DNA of 64,000 nt from JAEUMY01 sp031394355 (GCA_031394355.1 JANNSU010000042.1:3204-67203), one strand, 5' to 3'. Numbered from the stretch's first letter, positions 1-8,876 are shown. Numbers and translations are program-made. Notes: generated by a model not told the origin, from the sequence alone.

Positions 1-682
<682 letters not shown>

Positions 683-684
683 GC

Positions 685-1209
685 ATGCGAATATTCGCAC
701 TGCTATCCATGGTCTTCGCCACCGTTTGTGGTGCGCAGAGCGCCGACGACGCGCTGCCTGGCAACCATATCGATGTGACGCCGCTGCTTTCCGTCTCTGG
801 CCAACCCACTGCGGCGCAGCTGGAAAAGCTGAAGGCGCGTGGCGTGCAGGCGGTGATCTACATTGCGCCGCCGACGGTGGGCACTTCCGTCAAGGATGAG
901 CCTCTCATCGTCGGCCGACAGGGCCTGCTGTATGCAAATATCCCGGTAGATTTCGGCAACCCGACCCAGGCAGACTTCGATGCCTTTACCCGGCTGCTGG
1001 CCGCCTGGAAAGACAAGAAGGTCTATGTACACTGCCAGGTCAACATGCGCGGCTCGGTGTTCGTGTTCCTGCACCGAGTCATCCACGACAAGGTGCCGCC
1101 GGAACAGGCGTATGAGATCGTGCGCCGCATCTGGGTGCCGGACAAGGTGTGGCACGCCTTTCTGGTCGATACGCTCAAGCGGCACGGGGTTGCTTTTGAT
1201 CCGTTGTAG
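685..1209 (+). CDS. Exported protein tyrosine phosphatase-like protein
   Basis: 174 aa. An N-terminal hydrophobic stretch (residues 3-16) followed by CGAQSADDA looks like a signal peptide, so a periplasmic location is likely. Residues 116-124 read HCQVNMRGS, with a Cys117-x4-Arg122 loop as in the DUF442/BLH-type dual-specificity phosphatase-like family rather than the classical Cx5R loop. The region around residue 38 (SVSGQPTAAQLEKLKARGV) is also typical of that family. Substrate unknown. The ATG at 685 is preferred over the in-frame TTG at 679, which would overlap asnS. The first codons are built from the iterated palindrome TGCGAATATTCGCA (MRIFA), so the palindrome lies across the translation start. 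Confidence 0.75.
   Translation: MRIFALLSMVFATVCGAQSADDALPGNHIDVTPLLSVSGQPTAAQLEKLKARGVQAVIYIAPPTVGTSVKDEPLIVGRQGLLYANIPVDFGNPTQADFDAFTRLLAAWKDKKVYVHCQVNMRGSVFVFLHRVIHDKVPPEQAYEIVRRIWVPDKVWHAFLVDTLKRHGVAFDPL
687..698. repeat. Iterated palindrome GCGAATATTCGC (family entry; first copy)
   Basis: Perfect 12-base palindrome. Exact copies start at 687, 1215, 5648, 8629, 10214, 11559, 13515, 14260, 15356, 15599, 16765, 21301, 29885, 30638, 33362, 39841, 44561, 46773, 53473 and 62830. The 10-base core CGAATATTCG with one outer mismatch starts at 8968, 10979 and 50029. Many copies extend to TGCGAATATTCGCA. Copies inside genes encode ANIR, RIFA or EYS depending on frame. Function unknown; see findings. 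Confidence 0.97.
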
Positions 1210-1214
1210 CGCTT

Positions 1215-1226
1215 GCGAATATTCGC
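1215..1226. repeat. Iterated palindrome GCGAATATTCGC, intergenic
   Basis: Lies between the phosphatase-like gene (stop at 1209) and the carbonic anhydrase start at 1265. No T-tract follows it, so it is not an intrinsic terminator. Confidence 0.95.
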
Positions 1227-1264
1227 CATTGCTTCCCAATCTCCAGCCCTGATCGCCCAACGCT

Positions 1265-1933
1265 GTGACCGAATCCTCCAAGTATCTGCATAACCTCTTC
1301 TTCAACAATCGCGAATGGGCGCGTCGCATACGTGAGGCGCAGCCGGATTTTTTCGAGAAGCTTTCGCTTCAGCAGGCGCCGGACTATCTCTGGATCGGCT
1401 GCTCCGACAGCCGGGTGCCAGCCAATGACATCGTGGGGCTGTTGCCGGGCGAATTGTTCGTGCATCGGAATGTCGCCAACGTGGTCGTGCATACGGATCT
1501 GAACTGCCTGACCGTAATGCAATTCGCAGTCGATGTGCTCAAGGTGGAGCACATCATGGTCGTGGGGCATTACGGTTGCAGCGGCGTTCGCGCGGCGTTA
1601 TTCGGCGACCGGCTGGGCCTGGCAGACAACTGGCTGCATCATGTGCACGATGTCCGCGACAAGCATCACGCCATCCTCGCGGCGATACCGGCAGACACCG
1701 ACCGGGTAGATCGCTTGTGCGAGTTGAACGTCATCGAGCAGGTCGCCAATGTGTGCCAGACCACCATCGTCCGCGATGCCTGGGCGCATGGCCAGCCTCT
1801 GGCGGTGCATGGCTGGATCTACGGGCTGCACGATGGACTGCTTCGCGATCTGAACGTGACGGCCAGCAGCCTCGAGGAAGCGCAATCTGTTCGTCAGGCG
1901 CAGTTACAACCGGTGGCGCTACCGCTCCGCTAG
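1265..1933 (+). CDS. can: Beta-class carbonic anhydrase
   Basis: 222 aa, the usual size for bacterial beta carbonic anhydrases. The cytoplasmic zinc enzyme interconverts CO2 and bicarbonate, supplying bicarbonate to carboxylases. The zinc ligands and catalytic dyad are visible: Cys46-x-Asp48-x-Arg50 in GCSDSRVPA, and His102 with Cys105 in GHYGCSGV. The start codon is GTG at 1265; the next in-frame ATG would remove half of the protein. It is spaced 55 bases from the upstream gene, with a copy of the iterated palindrome in the gap. It resembles Escherichia coli Can more than CynT by sequence around the active site. Confidence 0.93.
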   Translation: MTESSKYLHNLFFNNREWARRIREAQPDFFEKLSLQQAPDYLWIGCSDSRVPANDIVGLLPGELFVHRNVANVVVHTDLNCLTVMQFAVDVLKVEHIMVVGHYGCSGVRAALFGDRLGLADNWLHHVHDVRDKHHAILAAIPADTDRVDRLCELNVIEQVANVCQTTIVRDAWAHGQPLAVHGWIYGLHDGLLRDLNVTASSLEEAQSVRQAQLQPVALPLR

Positions 1934-1951
1934 CCTGTCTTCAGTCGAATT

Positions 1952-2002
1952 GACCTGCACCATTGCGTGACCTGCACCATTGCGTGACCTGCGCCATTCC
2001 GT
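1952..2002 (+). repeat. Three tandem 17-base repeats
   Basis: GACCTGCACCATTGCGT at 1952-1968 is repeated exactly at 1969-1985 and again with two changes at 1986-2002. It begins 19 bases after the carbonic anhydrase stop. There is no CRISPR-like spacing and no coding frame I can support. Confidence 0.9.
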
Positions 2003-2158
2003 TGCCGCGACGCTGGCAATGCGCGTAGACTCGGCCTACTTTTCACTTCCACCCAGATTCAGGAGCAGTCAATCGGCAACGAGCCGGGGAATGCCATGTT
2101 CACCGTGCCGGGCGTTTTTCCCCCGGCCGGGATCCCCCACCTTGCATTGGAGATTGAC

Positions 2159-2329
2159 ATGATCACCTGGAGCACCGACAAGCTGAAGAAGGAAATCGAG
2201 AAGGGCCACAAACGCAAATGGCTGCATTTGCCCGCGCTGGAGGCTGAGCTGGCTCGCCGCGACGTGGCCCACGCAGCCTCAGCGACACCAATGGAGAAGA
2301 CGATGACTGCAAAGTTGCCCTCGGCATGA
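2159..2329 (+). CDS. Small hypothetical protein (56 aa)
   Basis: A short charged protein beginning MITWSTDKLKKEIEKGHKRKW. The ATG at 2159 is preceded by GGAG about 6 bases upstream, which favours this start over the in-frame ATG at 2096. The composition is Lys/Glu rich and helical, with no signal peptide or membrane segment. Its last codons overlap the start of the next gene in an ATGA arrangement at 2326-2329, which suggests translational coupling. I do not recognise the family. The coupling and ribosome-binding site are the main support that it is real. Confidence 0.5.
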   Translation: MITWSTDKLKKEIEKGHKRKWLHLPALEAELARRDVAHAASATPMEKTMTAKLPSA

Positions 2330-2592
2330 GTGCACAATTTCTGATCGAGGAAGTATCGGTGATCGAGAACAACTTCAGCGCGGATTCGCGTGACAAGGAT
2401 GGTTTTCGGGTCGTCACCTATGAGCCAAAACGTGCGATCAGGCTCTGCATCGCCGTATCTCACATCGTTCACATCGAGACCGTGCGAGACAGCAAGGCTG
2501 GCGAGGCGCGCAGCATCGTGACACTCAGCTCGGCGCAACGCCTCATCACGAAGCGCGGCGCGGAGGAACTGCTGGGTGAAATCAAGGGTTGA
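2326..2592 (+). CDS. Small hypothetical protein (88 aa)
   Basis: Starts within the stop of the preceding small gene (ATGA overlap). The 88 aa product is soluble, with mixed alpha/beta-looking sequence (VIENNFSADSRDKDGFRVVTY, then SIVTLSSAQRLITKRGAEELL) and no obvious catalytic motif. No family is recognised. The two small genes probably form a bicistronic unit that ends before the GST gene, whose own start lies about 80 bases downstream. Confidence 0.5.
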   Translation: MSAQFLIEEVSVIENNFSADSRDKDGFRVVTYEPKRAIRLCIAVSHIVHIETVRDSKAGEARSIVTLSSAQRLITKRGAEELLGEIKG

Positions 2593-2671
2593 TCGGGACG
2601 GTTGGGTGCGGGATTGGCCCAGGTTGCTGATCGCCCGCTAGAATGTGATCTTTCGCAACCGGACAGGCGTC

Positions 2672-3274
2672 ATGCGATTGATCGGCATGCTGGACTCACC
2701 CTATGTTCGCCGGGTGGCAATCTCGATGAAATTGATGGGGATCCCGTTTCAACACGAATCAGTATCGGTGTTCCGCCAATTCGACCATTTTTCTTCCATC
2801 AATCCGCTGGTGAAGGCGCCCACCTTTGTAACGGACGACGGTACGGTGTTGATGGAGTCCACCATCATTTTGAATTACCTCGATGCGCTCGTCCCGGCAC
2901 CCGCACGGCTCATGCCTGACGGGGCACTTGCGGCACGGCAGGTCGGTGTGGCGCTGACAGCGATGGAGAAATCGGTACAGGTCTATTACGAGTTGTCGCT
3001 GCGTCCCGAGGGCACGCGCCACCTGCCTTGGCTTGAGCGGGTGAACAGCCAGATGCTGGTCGCCTTTGACTTGTTGGAAGGCATGGTGGGCGATGGCAAG
3101 CACTGGCTCCATGGCGCATCGCCACAGCAGCCGGATGTTTGCATCGCCATTGCCTGGCGGTTCGCGCAGTTCGTGCTGGCCGAGCGTGTGCCAGCCTCTC
3201 GCTATCCGGGTCTGGTGGCTTATTCCATGCGTGCCGAAGCACTCCCTGCTTTCATCGAAACCCCCCTCGACTGA
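2672..3274 (+). CDS. Glutathione S-transferase family protein
   Basis: 200 aa from the ATG at 2672, which fits the family start MRLIGMLDSPYVRRVAIS. An upstream ATG at 2645 is in frame but would add nine untypical residues. The N-terminal thioredoxin-like domain has the cis-Pro and the glutathione gamma-glutamyl contact (NPLVKAPTFVTDDGTVLMESTIIL, where KAPT and ES are typical). The C-terminal part is the helical GST domain, with the capping-box-like PDVCIAIAWRF. The product is probably a cytosolic conjugating or isomerising enzyme of unknown substrate. A pilin-like gene starts 14 bases after its stop. Confidence 0.88.
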   Translation: MRLIGMLDSPYVRRVAISMKLMGIPFQHESVSVFRQFDHFSSINPLVKAPTFVTDDGTVLMESTIILNYLDALVPAPARLMPDGALAARQVGVALTAMEKSVQVYYELSLRPEGTRHLPWLERVNSQMLVAFDLLEGMVGDGKHWLHGASPQQPDVCIAIAWRFAQFVLAERVPASRYPGLVAYSMRAEALPAFIETPLD

Positions 3275-3288
3275 AGAGGAAAGACAAC

Positions 3289-3798
3289 ATGTCTTCACCC
3301 GCCCCCCATCCCATGCGTGCATTCACGCTGATCGAGCTTGTCATCGTACTGGCCATCATTGGCATCCTCGCTGTCATCGCCACGCCATCATTGATTGACC
3401 GGGTCATCCGTGAACAGGTGGCCGAGGGCGAAAAACTGGCGATCGTCGCGCAGAAGGGTGTGGCTGCCATCTATGACAGTCGCACGGCCATGCCGGTGGA
3501 CAATGCCTCCGCAGGTTTGCCGCCAGCTGAAAGCATGACCGGTGACCTGGTGCAGTCGGTCACGATTCGCGAGGGCGCCGTGACCGTTGTATATGGCAAC
3601 AATGCGAACAGCGTCCTGAAGGGCAAGAAGCTGACATGGCGCCCGGCCATCTCGCCAGGGTTCAAGATTCTCGGTATCGAATGGTTGTGCAACCTGCGTG
3701 CCGTACCTGATAAGCGGGAAGCGCTGGGCAAAAACGAGACTGATATCGAAGAGCGTTATCTGCCGCTCAAATGCCGCGCACCCGCGACCAAGTCTTGA
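3289..3798 (+). CDS. Type IV pilin-like protein with prepilin N-terminus
   Basis: 169 aa from the ATG at 3289, preceded by GAGGAAAG. Residues about 8-30 read PMRAFTLIELVIVLAIIGIL, the class III (prepilin peptidase) signal with the +5 Glu and the hydrophobic assembly helix. The residue before the cleavage point is Ala instead of the usual Gly. The rest is a small globular domain with two Cys near the C-terminus (WLCNL and LKCRAP) that could form a disulfide D-loop. It is isolated from any pil or gsp operon here, so it may be a PilA-like major pilin, a minor pilin or a pseudopilin. Confidence 0.85.
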   Translation: MSSPAPHPMRAFTLIELVIVLAIIGILAVIATPSLIDRVIREQVAEGEKLAIVAQKGVAAIYDSRTAMPVDNASAGLPPAESMTGDLVQSVTIREGAVTVVYGNNANSVLKGKKLTWRPAISPGFKILGIEWLCNLRAVPDKREALGKNETDIEERYLPLKCRAPATKS

Positions 3799-3948
3799 GT
3801 CTGCTGTTTGCAAACATGACAGGCTTGAAATCGGCTGGCGCGACATCATCATGTGGGCGTGTGGACTACATGAGTGGTTTCTGTCATCACGGCTTGCATG
3901 GATGCCAGTGCTGAGCGTCCATCTTTTCCCATTCGGAGTACATCACGG

Positions 3949-5007
3949 ATGAAGCGTCTGTCCCTGACTGTCTTGCTGCTGGCCGCTTCATTTGCTGCGT
4001 GTGAGTATCTCGGCGTCGAAGCCGCCTCGCCCCGTGCCGTCACGACGCGCGGCCCTTTGCTGGCTGACGAGAAGCAGGTCGTCGATCTCTTCCAGAACGC
4101 TGCGCCATCCGTGGCCTACATCACGACCGAGCGGCTGGAACGAAATTTTTTCACGGTCGAGGTGGCGCAAGGTGGCGGGTCTGGCTTTGTATGGGACTCG
4201 GCGGGCCATGTCGTGACCAATTTCCACGTCGTTGAAGGCGCGCGTTCTGTGCTGGTTCAGCTCGATGCCGGACCCCCGATGCAGGCGGAGGTAGTCGGGG
4301 CGGCACCCGAGTACGACCTCGCGGTGGTGCGGCTCAAGAATGTGCCGAAGAATCTCCGGCCCATCCCCATCGGCACATCGGCGGATCTGCGCATTGGCCA
4401 ATCCGTTTTCGCCATCGGCAAACCCTTTGGCCTCGAACGCACACTGACACGCGGACTGGTCAGCGCGCTGGACCGCGACTTGCCCACGAGCAACTTCACC
4501 GAAATCGCGGGCGCCATCCAGACCGACGCCGCCATCAATCCGGGGAACTCGGGCGGCCCCTTGCTGGACAGCGCCGGCCGGCTCATTGGTGTGAACACGG
4601 CCATCCGTTCGGCTTCTGGAAGTTCCGCCGGCATCGGCTTCGCCATTCCGGTCGACCTCGTCAACCGCATCGTGCCATCGCTCATCGCGACCGGCACAGC
4701 GCCGAAACCCGGCATCGGCATCGTGGCAGTCAATCCGATACTCGTGGCACGCGCCGGGATCAGCGGCGTGGTAGTGGAAGAAGTGCGGCGCGGTTCCCCG
4801 GCGGATCAGGCCGGGCTGAAGCCGCTCAACCGGCGCACGCGCGAAATCGGCGATGTCATCGTGGCCATCAACGGCACCAACATCGAGAGCATGTCGGCCT
4901 TCACGCGCGAGCTGGACCGCGTGGGCATCGGCAAGTCTGCCGAGTTCACACTGAAGCGCGACGGCAAGGATCGCAAGGTACGTATGCAGGTCATCAATGT
5001 CCGCTAA
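3949..5007 (+). CDS. HtrA/Deg-type periplasmic serine protease
   Basis: 352 aa from the ATG at 3949; an upstream in-frame ATG at 3874 would place a charged stretch before the signal sequence. The N-terminal MKRLSLTVLLLAASFAAC is a signal peptide and could also be read as a lipobox. A trypsin-like S1C domain follows, with catalytic His93 (NFHVVEG), Asp123 (EYDLAVVRL) and Ser201 (GNSGGPLL). One PDZ domain occupies about residues 255-352. A single PDZ and short length resemble DegS or plant-type Deg proteases more than DegP, which has two PDZ domains. The role is probably envelope protein quality control. The 3' end overlaps the next gene by 11 bases. Confidence 0.9.
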   Translation: MKRLSLTVLLLAASFAACEYLGVEAASPRAVTTRGPLLADEKQVVDLFQNAAPSVAYITTERLERNFFTVEVAQGGGSGFVWDSAGHVVTNFHVVEGARSVLVQLDAGPPMQAEVVGAAPEYDLAVVRLKNVPKNLRPIPIGTSADLRIGQSVFAIGKPFGLERTLTRGLVSALDRDLPTSNFTEIAGAIQTDAAINPGNSGGPLLDSAGRLIGVNTAIRSASGSSAGIGFAIPVDLVNRIVPSLIATGTAPKPGIGIVAVNPILVARAGISGVVVEEVRRGSPADQAGLKPLNRRTREIGDVIVAINGTNIESMSAFTRELDRVGIGKSAEFTLKRDGKDRKVRMQVINVR

Positions 5008-5485
5008 GGAAGCATGGGAATTGGCCAGCTTCGTCGTCACGGTCGTGGGCTTGCCGCTCGCCATCCTCACGTTTCTGTATCAGTCGCGACGTGAGCGCGC
5101 AAACGAGGAAGAGGAGGAGTACCAGCTCCTCAACGATGCCTACATCGACTTCCTGGAAGTGGTGCTCAAGAATTCTGACCTGCATCTGCGCAGCAACACG
5201 CCCACCCCCGACCTGAGCCCGGAGCAGGAAGAGCGCATGCTGGTGATCTTCGACATGCTCATCGCGCTGTTCGAGCGGGCCTATCTGGTGGCCTACGACG
5301 AGAACATGCCAGCCGACAAGGCGCGACGGTGGAATTCGTGGGAGGATTTCATGCGGGAATGGTGTCGCCGCGAAAGCTTTCGTGCGCAGCTTCCCGAGCT
5401 GTTGCGGGGTGAGGATCCCGCTTTTTCCCAATACATCCGTCGTCTGGCCGCCGAGGAGTCGCAGGATTCGACGGCCGCTGTCTGA
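4997..5485 (+). CDS. Membrane-anchored hypothetical protein
   Basis: 162 aa. A single N-terminal hydrophobic helix (residues about 9-28, ASFVVTVVGLPLAILTFLY) is followed by RRERANEEEEEYQLL and a soluble helical domain rich in Trp/Arg (RRWNSWEDFMREWCRRESF). This is the layout of many small membrane-tethered proteins of unknown function. The start at 4997 lies inside the end of the protease gene (11-base overlap), so the two are likely cotranscribed and translationally coupled. A link to envelope proteolysis is only an inference from position. Confidence 0.7.
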   Translation: MSAKEAWELASFVVTVVGLPLAILTFLYQSRRERANEEEEEYQLLNDAYIDFLEVVLKNSDLHLRSNTPTPDLSPEQEERMLVIFDMLIALFERAYLVAYDENMPADKARRWNSWEDFMREWCRRESFRAQLPELLRGEDPAFSQYIRRLAAEESQDSTAAV

Positions 5486-5497
5486 ACGAGGCTCTCC

Positions 5498-6880
5498 ATG
5501 CTGAAGCTGTTCCGAATTGCCACCACGCTGTTGCCATTGCTCTCGCTGCTCCCGCTGTCTGCAAACGCACAGGCACCGATCAAGCCAGGCCCAGCCGACC
5601 CGATGATCCGCAAGATGGCGGACGAGATCTCCGCCAAGCGCATCGAGGCGAATATTCGCAAGCTGGTCAGCTTCGGCACGCGTAACACGCTGTCGGATGC
5701 CAAGAGCGATACAAGGGGTATCGGGGCGGCGCGCCGCTGGATCAAATCCGAGCTCGATCGCTGCGCAAAGCAGAATGGCGGGCGGCTGCAGGTGGCCTTT
5801 GATGAGCATATGGCCCCCGTGTCGCGACGCATTCCACAGCCGACCGCCATCGTGAACGTGGTCGCCACGCTGCCCGGCACGCAGGCCGCCTCGAAGGATC
5901 GTATCTATGTGGTGTCGGGTCACTACGATTCCATGCCGTCCAGCCCGACCGATCCGGAGATGGATGCCCCCGGCGCCAATGATGATGCCTCCGGCACCGC
6001 CGCGGTGATGGAGATGGCTTGCGTGATGTCCAAGTACGAGTTTGAGGCGACGCTGGTGTTCATGACTGTCGCGGGTGAGGAGCAGGGACTCATCGGTGCC
6101 CGCTTCTGGGCCGAGCGGGCCAAGGCGCAGGGGTTGAATATCGCGGGCATGATTACCAACGATATCGTCGGCAACACGAAGGGTTTTGATGGGACCGTGG
6201 TGAAGGATCGCGTGCGACTTTTCGCCGAGGGCGTGCCTGCGGTGACCCCGCTTCCTGAAGCGGTGCTGGCTGCATTGCGCACCGGCGGCGAGAACGATCT
6301 GCCCACCCGTCAACTGGCGCGCTACATCAAGGCGTCTGCGGAACAACATGTGCCACATATGAAAGTCGACCTCATCTATCGCCGGGACCGCTACCTGCGT
6401 GGCGGCGACCACATTCCCTTTCTGGAGTCCGGCTATCCCGCGGTCCGCTTCACCGAGCCGAACGAGAATTGGCGTCACCAGCACCAGAATGTGCGGGTGG
6501 AAGAGGGCGTGCAGTTGGGCGACCTGCCGGACTTTGTGGACTTCGAGTACACCGCCAATGTCGCCCGGGTCAACACTGCGGCCCTCGCTTCGCTGGCCTT
6601 GGCACCTGGTGTACCCCAGGACGCAGAAATGGAGAACCTGCGGCTGGAGAACAACACGACCCTGCGCTGGAAGGCCAATGCCGAGCCGGATGTCGCAGGC
6701 TATCGAATCGTCTGGCGTGACACCACGTCTCCCTTCTGGCAATGGTCGCAGGACGTGGGCAATGTGACGCGTGAGACCGTGATTGGGGTATCCAAGGACA
6801 ACTTCCAGTTTGGCGTACAGGCCTACGACAAGTCCGGCCGTCACAGCGTGGTGGCCTATCCCAGGCCCTATCGGCCCTGA
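5498..6880 (+). CDS. Secreted M28 family zinc aminopeptidase-like protein
   Basis: 460 aa. The signal peptide spans residues 1-25 (cleavage after ANA-Q likely). The M28 di-zinc site is complete: His142 (SGHYDS), bridging Asp162 (GANDDASG), catalytic Glu194 and ligand Glu195 (AGEEQGLIG), Asp222 (TNDIVGN) and His305 (GGDHIPF). The last 90 residues look like a fibronectin type III-like module (LRWKANAEPDVAGYRIVWRD). The product is expected to be a periplasmic or secreted aminopeptidase that trims peptides. It starts 12 bases after the preceding stop, so it is likely part of the same transcript. Residues 51-54 (ANIR) are encoded by the iterated palindrome. Confidence 0.9.
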   Translation: MLKLFRIATTLLPLLSLLPLSANAQAPIKPGPADPMIRKMADEISAKRIEANIRKLVSFGTRNTLSDAKSDTRGIGAARRWIKSELDRCAKQNGGRLQVAFDEHMAPVSRRIPQPTAIVNVVATLPGTQAASKDRIYVVSGHYDSMPSSPTDPEMDAPGANDDASGTAAVMEMACVMSKYEFEATLVFMTVAGEEQGLIGARFWAERAKAQGLNIAGMITNDIVGNTKGFDGTVVKDRVRLFAEGVPAVTPLPEAVLAALRTGGENDLPTRQLARYIKASAEQHVPHMKVDLIYRRDRYLRGGDHIPFLESGYPAVRFTEPNENWRHQHQNVRVEEGVQLGDLPDFVDFEYTANVARVNTAALASLALAPGVPQDAEMENLRLENNTTLRWKANAEPDVAGYRIVWRDTTSPFWQWSQDVGNVTRETVIGVSKDNFQFGVQAYDKSGRHSVVAYPRPYRP

Positions 6881-6903
6881 GCAGGCTGTATCCAGCACCC
6901 ACC

Positions 6904-7725
6904 ATGGACGAAACACCCCGGCAAGCTGAAGAGACGCCTCATGAGGGTGAAGCACCCGCATTGTTCAGTCTTCCCGAAGTGCGCACCGTGGAGGCGTCCC
7001 GCCCGCTGCGCTGGCTGCGCGCAGGCTGGGCGGACATGGGCGCCGGCAGCATCTTCTACGGTGCCTGCTTCGCAGCCATGGGTGGTCTCATCCATGTGGT
7101 GTTTCGTGAGGCACCGCAGTATGTGACCTCGCTGGCGATGGGATTCATGCTTGTCGGCCCCATTCTTGCGATTGGTCTGTATGACCTGTCCCGTCAGCGC
7201 GAGCAGCACGGGGCCGCCCGGTTTTTGCCTTCCCTCATTGCCTGGCGCTCCAACCCCGGCGCAATCGGCATTTATGTCCTGTTGCTGACGGTCCTGTTCC
7301 TGATCTGGGCAAGGGCCTCGCTGGTCACCTTTGCCCTGTTTCATGACGAGGGGCTGCCTTCGCTAGCCGGACTGATCGGCCAGCTTCTGAAGGGCGAGAA
7401 CCTGGCCCTCATTTTCGTCTGGTTCGGCGTCGGCCTCCTGTTCGCCTCGCTGGTGTTCGCCATCAGTGTGGTGTCGATCCCCTTTCTGTTGGATGTGCGC
7501 GCCGAAGCGGTGACCGCAGCCGCAGCGAGCGTGCTTGCGCTGGCCCGCAATCTGCCGGCCATGATCGTCTGGGCGGGCTTGATCGTGCTGCTGACCGGTG
7601 TTGGCATGGTGCTGCTGTATGTGGGCCTCATGGTGACGGTGCCGCTCATTGGGCACGCGACCTGGCATGCCTACCGTGACCTCATTGTTCCCGCGTCCCG
7701 GACGTCAGAGACTGATCCCGTTTGA
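6904..7725 (+). CDS. DUF2189 family integral membrane protein
   Basis: 273 aa. An acidic N-terminal tail is followed by about six hydrophobic segments, starting near residue 50 (FYGACFAAMGGLIHVVF). The arrangement PLRWLRAGWADM...LVGPILAIGLYDLSRQREQ is the signature I associate with DUF2189, a family of inner-membrane proteins common in proteobacteria with unknown function. The ATG at 6904 follows the M28 gene by 23 bases. No transporter or enzyme motif is visible. Confidence 0.8.
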   Translation: MDETPRQAEETPHEGEAPALFSLPEVRTVEASRPLRWLRAGWADMGAGSIFYGACFAAMGGLIHVVFREAPQYVTSLAMGFMLVGPILAIGLYDLSRQREQHGAARFLPSLIAWRSNPGAIGIYVLLLTVLFLIWARASLVTFALFHDEGLPSLAGLIGQLLKGENLALIFVWFGVGLLFASLVFAISVVSIPFLLDVRAEAVTAAAASVLALARNLPAMIVWAGLIVLLTGVGMVLLYVGLMVTVPLIGHATWHAYRDLIVPASRTSETDPV

Positions 7726-7901
7726 CCGGCTGCGGGCAGTACCCGCAACCGCTGAATTCACCCCCACGAGCACCGTTCACGGCCCATCTGAGCGCTTCAG
7801 GGGGCCGATTCCGCGTTTCGTCGCGTCCCCATGGCGGGACTTCAGGTCGATCCGTAATCTGCACTCATGTTGATTTTCTGAATGCACAACGGAGCAAGAA
7901 C

Positions 7902-8081
7902 ATGAAGACGCTGACCAACCCGATTTCGAACTGGAACTATCGTTTATCCGCCCTCGCTGGCGCCGTGCTGGCCACAGGACTGATTCTCACCGGCATCGCC
8001 GCACTGGCCGAGCCAGACCTCAATGCAACACAACCAGGCTTCACTGCCAGTGTTCAAACTCAAGTCAAGGCTGCGGTCTGA
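7902..8081 (+). CDS. Small single-helix membrane/exported protein, paralogue 1
   Basis: 59 aa with GGAG 9 bases before the ATG at 7902. A single hydrophobic helix at residues 17-36 contains AVLATGLILTGIAALA, followed by a short polar tail (TASVQTQVKAAV). It is clearly related to the 65 aa product encoded at 8529-8726, which has AVLATGLTFGGIAQLA at the equivalent place. An intrinsic terminator 74 bases downstream indicates a monocistronic unit. Function unknown. The duplicated copy and private terminators argue that these are genuine genes and not chance frames. Confidence 0.7.
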   Translation: MKTLTNPISNWNYRLSALAGAVLATGLILTGIAALAEPDLNATQPGFTASVQTQVKAAV

Positions 8082-8154
8082 TTGGATTGCTGATCAAGCC
8101 TTGATGGAGCACTGAAGCCCGCTCCTGAACGTGTTGTCTCCTCCCTCCCTGTTA

Positions 8155-8187
8155 CGGGCGGTGCCGCAAGGCCCGCCCGATTTTTTT
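8155..8187 (+). terminator. Intrinsic terminator of the first small membrane gene
   Basis: Stem CGGGCGG-GCC (8155-8165, with one bulged T) pairs with GGCCCGCCCG (8170-8179) around a GCAA loop and is followed by A and seven T residues (8181-8187). Confidence 0.85.
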
Positions 8188-8528
8188 GCTGGATCTCCTT
8201 CAACGATCTCCCGCCGCCGTATGCACGGTTTGTTGGAGGGCTGTGCACGCGCCTTCGCCCGCTGGTTGTTCGTGGCTGCACCTGAATGCAGTGTCGCAAG
8301 TCAGGAACTTTCACTGTCTCTGCAAGCAATGTCATCAAGGCATGCGTGTGCAATTCGTTGACGGGAGCAGTGGTTGAGTGCGATGCCGACGCAACCCAGC
8401 ATTCGCTTCCTGCCGCAATAGGAACGCTTCGCGCCCCAATTTCAGCGCTTTGTCGCAATCGCATTTGCGAAGTGATCAACAGGCCTTAAAGTGCAATCAC
8501 TTTATTTCAACCCACACAGGAGTTCACC
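8188..8528. other. Gene-free interval between the two small membrane genes
   Basis: About 340 bases with no reading frame I can support. It presumably carries the promoter and leader of the second small gene. I see no convincing sigma70 hexamer pair, structured RNA or iterated palindrome in it. Confidence 0.5.
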
Positions 8529-8726
8529 ATGTTCAGCAAATTCTTCGAAGCAGAAAAAGTTGTTGCGATGTCTCTGGCAGTGCTGGCAACCGGTCTCACG
8601 TTCGGTGGTATTGCCCAGCTGGCAGACAGCGAATATTCGCGTACCGAGAACTTGGTCAAAGCGCAGATGCAGCAGCAGGTTGCCGCAGCCAAGCTGACGA
8701 CCCGCTCTGGCGCCGTGCAGGCCTGA
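8529..8726 (+). CDS. Small single-helix membrane/exported protein, paralogue 2
   Basis: 65 aa. CAGGAG lies 5-10 bases before the ATG at 8529. A short amphipathic N-terminus (MFSKFFEAEKVVAM) is followed by the hydrophobic segment SLAVLATGLTFGGIAQLA, which matches the upstream paralogue, and then by a Gln/Ala-rich helical tail (LVKAQMQQQVAAAKL). Residues 34-36 (EYS) are encoded by the iterated palindrome at 8629. A strong terminator follows. Both paralogues look like abundant small membrane peptides. Role unknown. Confidence 0.72.
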   Translation: MFSKFFEAEKVVAMSLAVLATGLTFGGIAQLADSEYSRTENLVKAQMQQQVAAAKLTTRSGAVQA

Positions 8727-8752
8727 GCGTCAGCCACGAGAATTGCCCGGAG

Positions 8753-8790
8753 CGGGCGGCGCCTCGAAAGAGGGCCGCCCGTTTTGTTTT
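8753..8790 (+). terminator. Intrinsic terminator after the second small membrane gene
   Basis: CGGGCGGC (8753-8760) pairs with GCCGCCCG (8774-8781) around a 13-base loop, followed by TTTTGTTTT. Confidence 0.85.
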
Positions 8791-8876
8791 GTGCAACGCA
8801 CGCCACCGAGACCAACCAGTCATTCACGTCTTTGCAGTATCCTCGCGCCATTCCGTTCAGGTAAGGGGAGACAGCG

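Noticed and set aside
687..698. Iterated palindrome as an intrinsic terminator or as parS
   Set aside because: No T-tract follows the copies, and the sequence does not match the TGTTTCACGTGAAACA parS consensus; parS sites are few and clustered near the origin, whereas these are spread about every 3 kb through genes.
1952..2002. Possible CRISPR array from short repeats
   Set aside because: The repeats are contiguous without spacers and no cas genes are present. The same holds for GAACGCAGAT at 11772-11812.
4994..6961. Very long minus-strand open frame (655 codons) opposite the M28 peptidase region
   Set aside because: It is the antisense shadow of clear plus-strand genes with motifs. High GC makes long chance frames common, and the translation is His/Arg/Gln-rich without family features.
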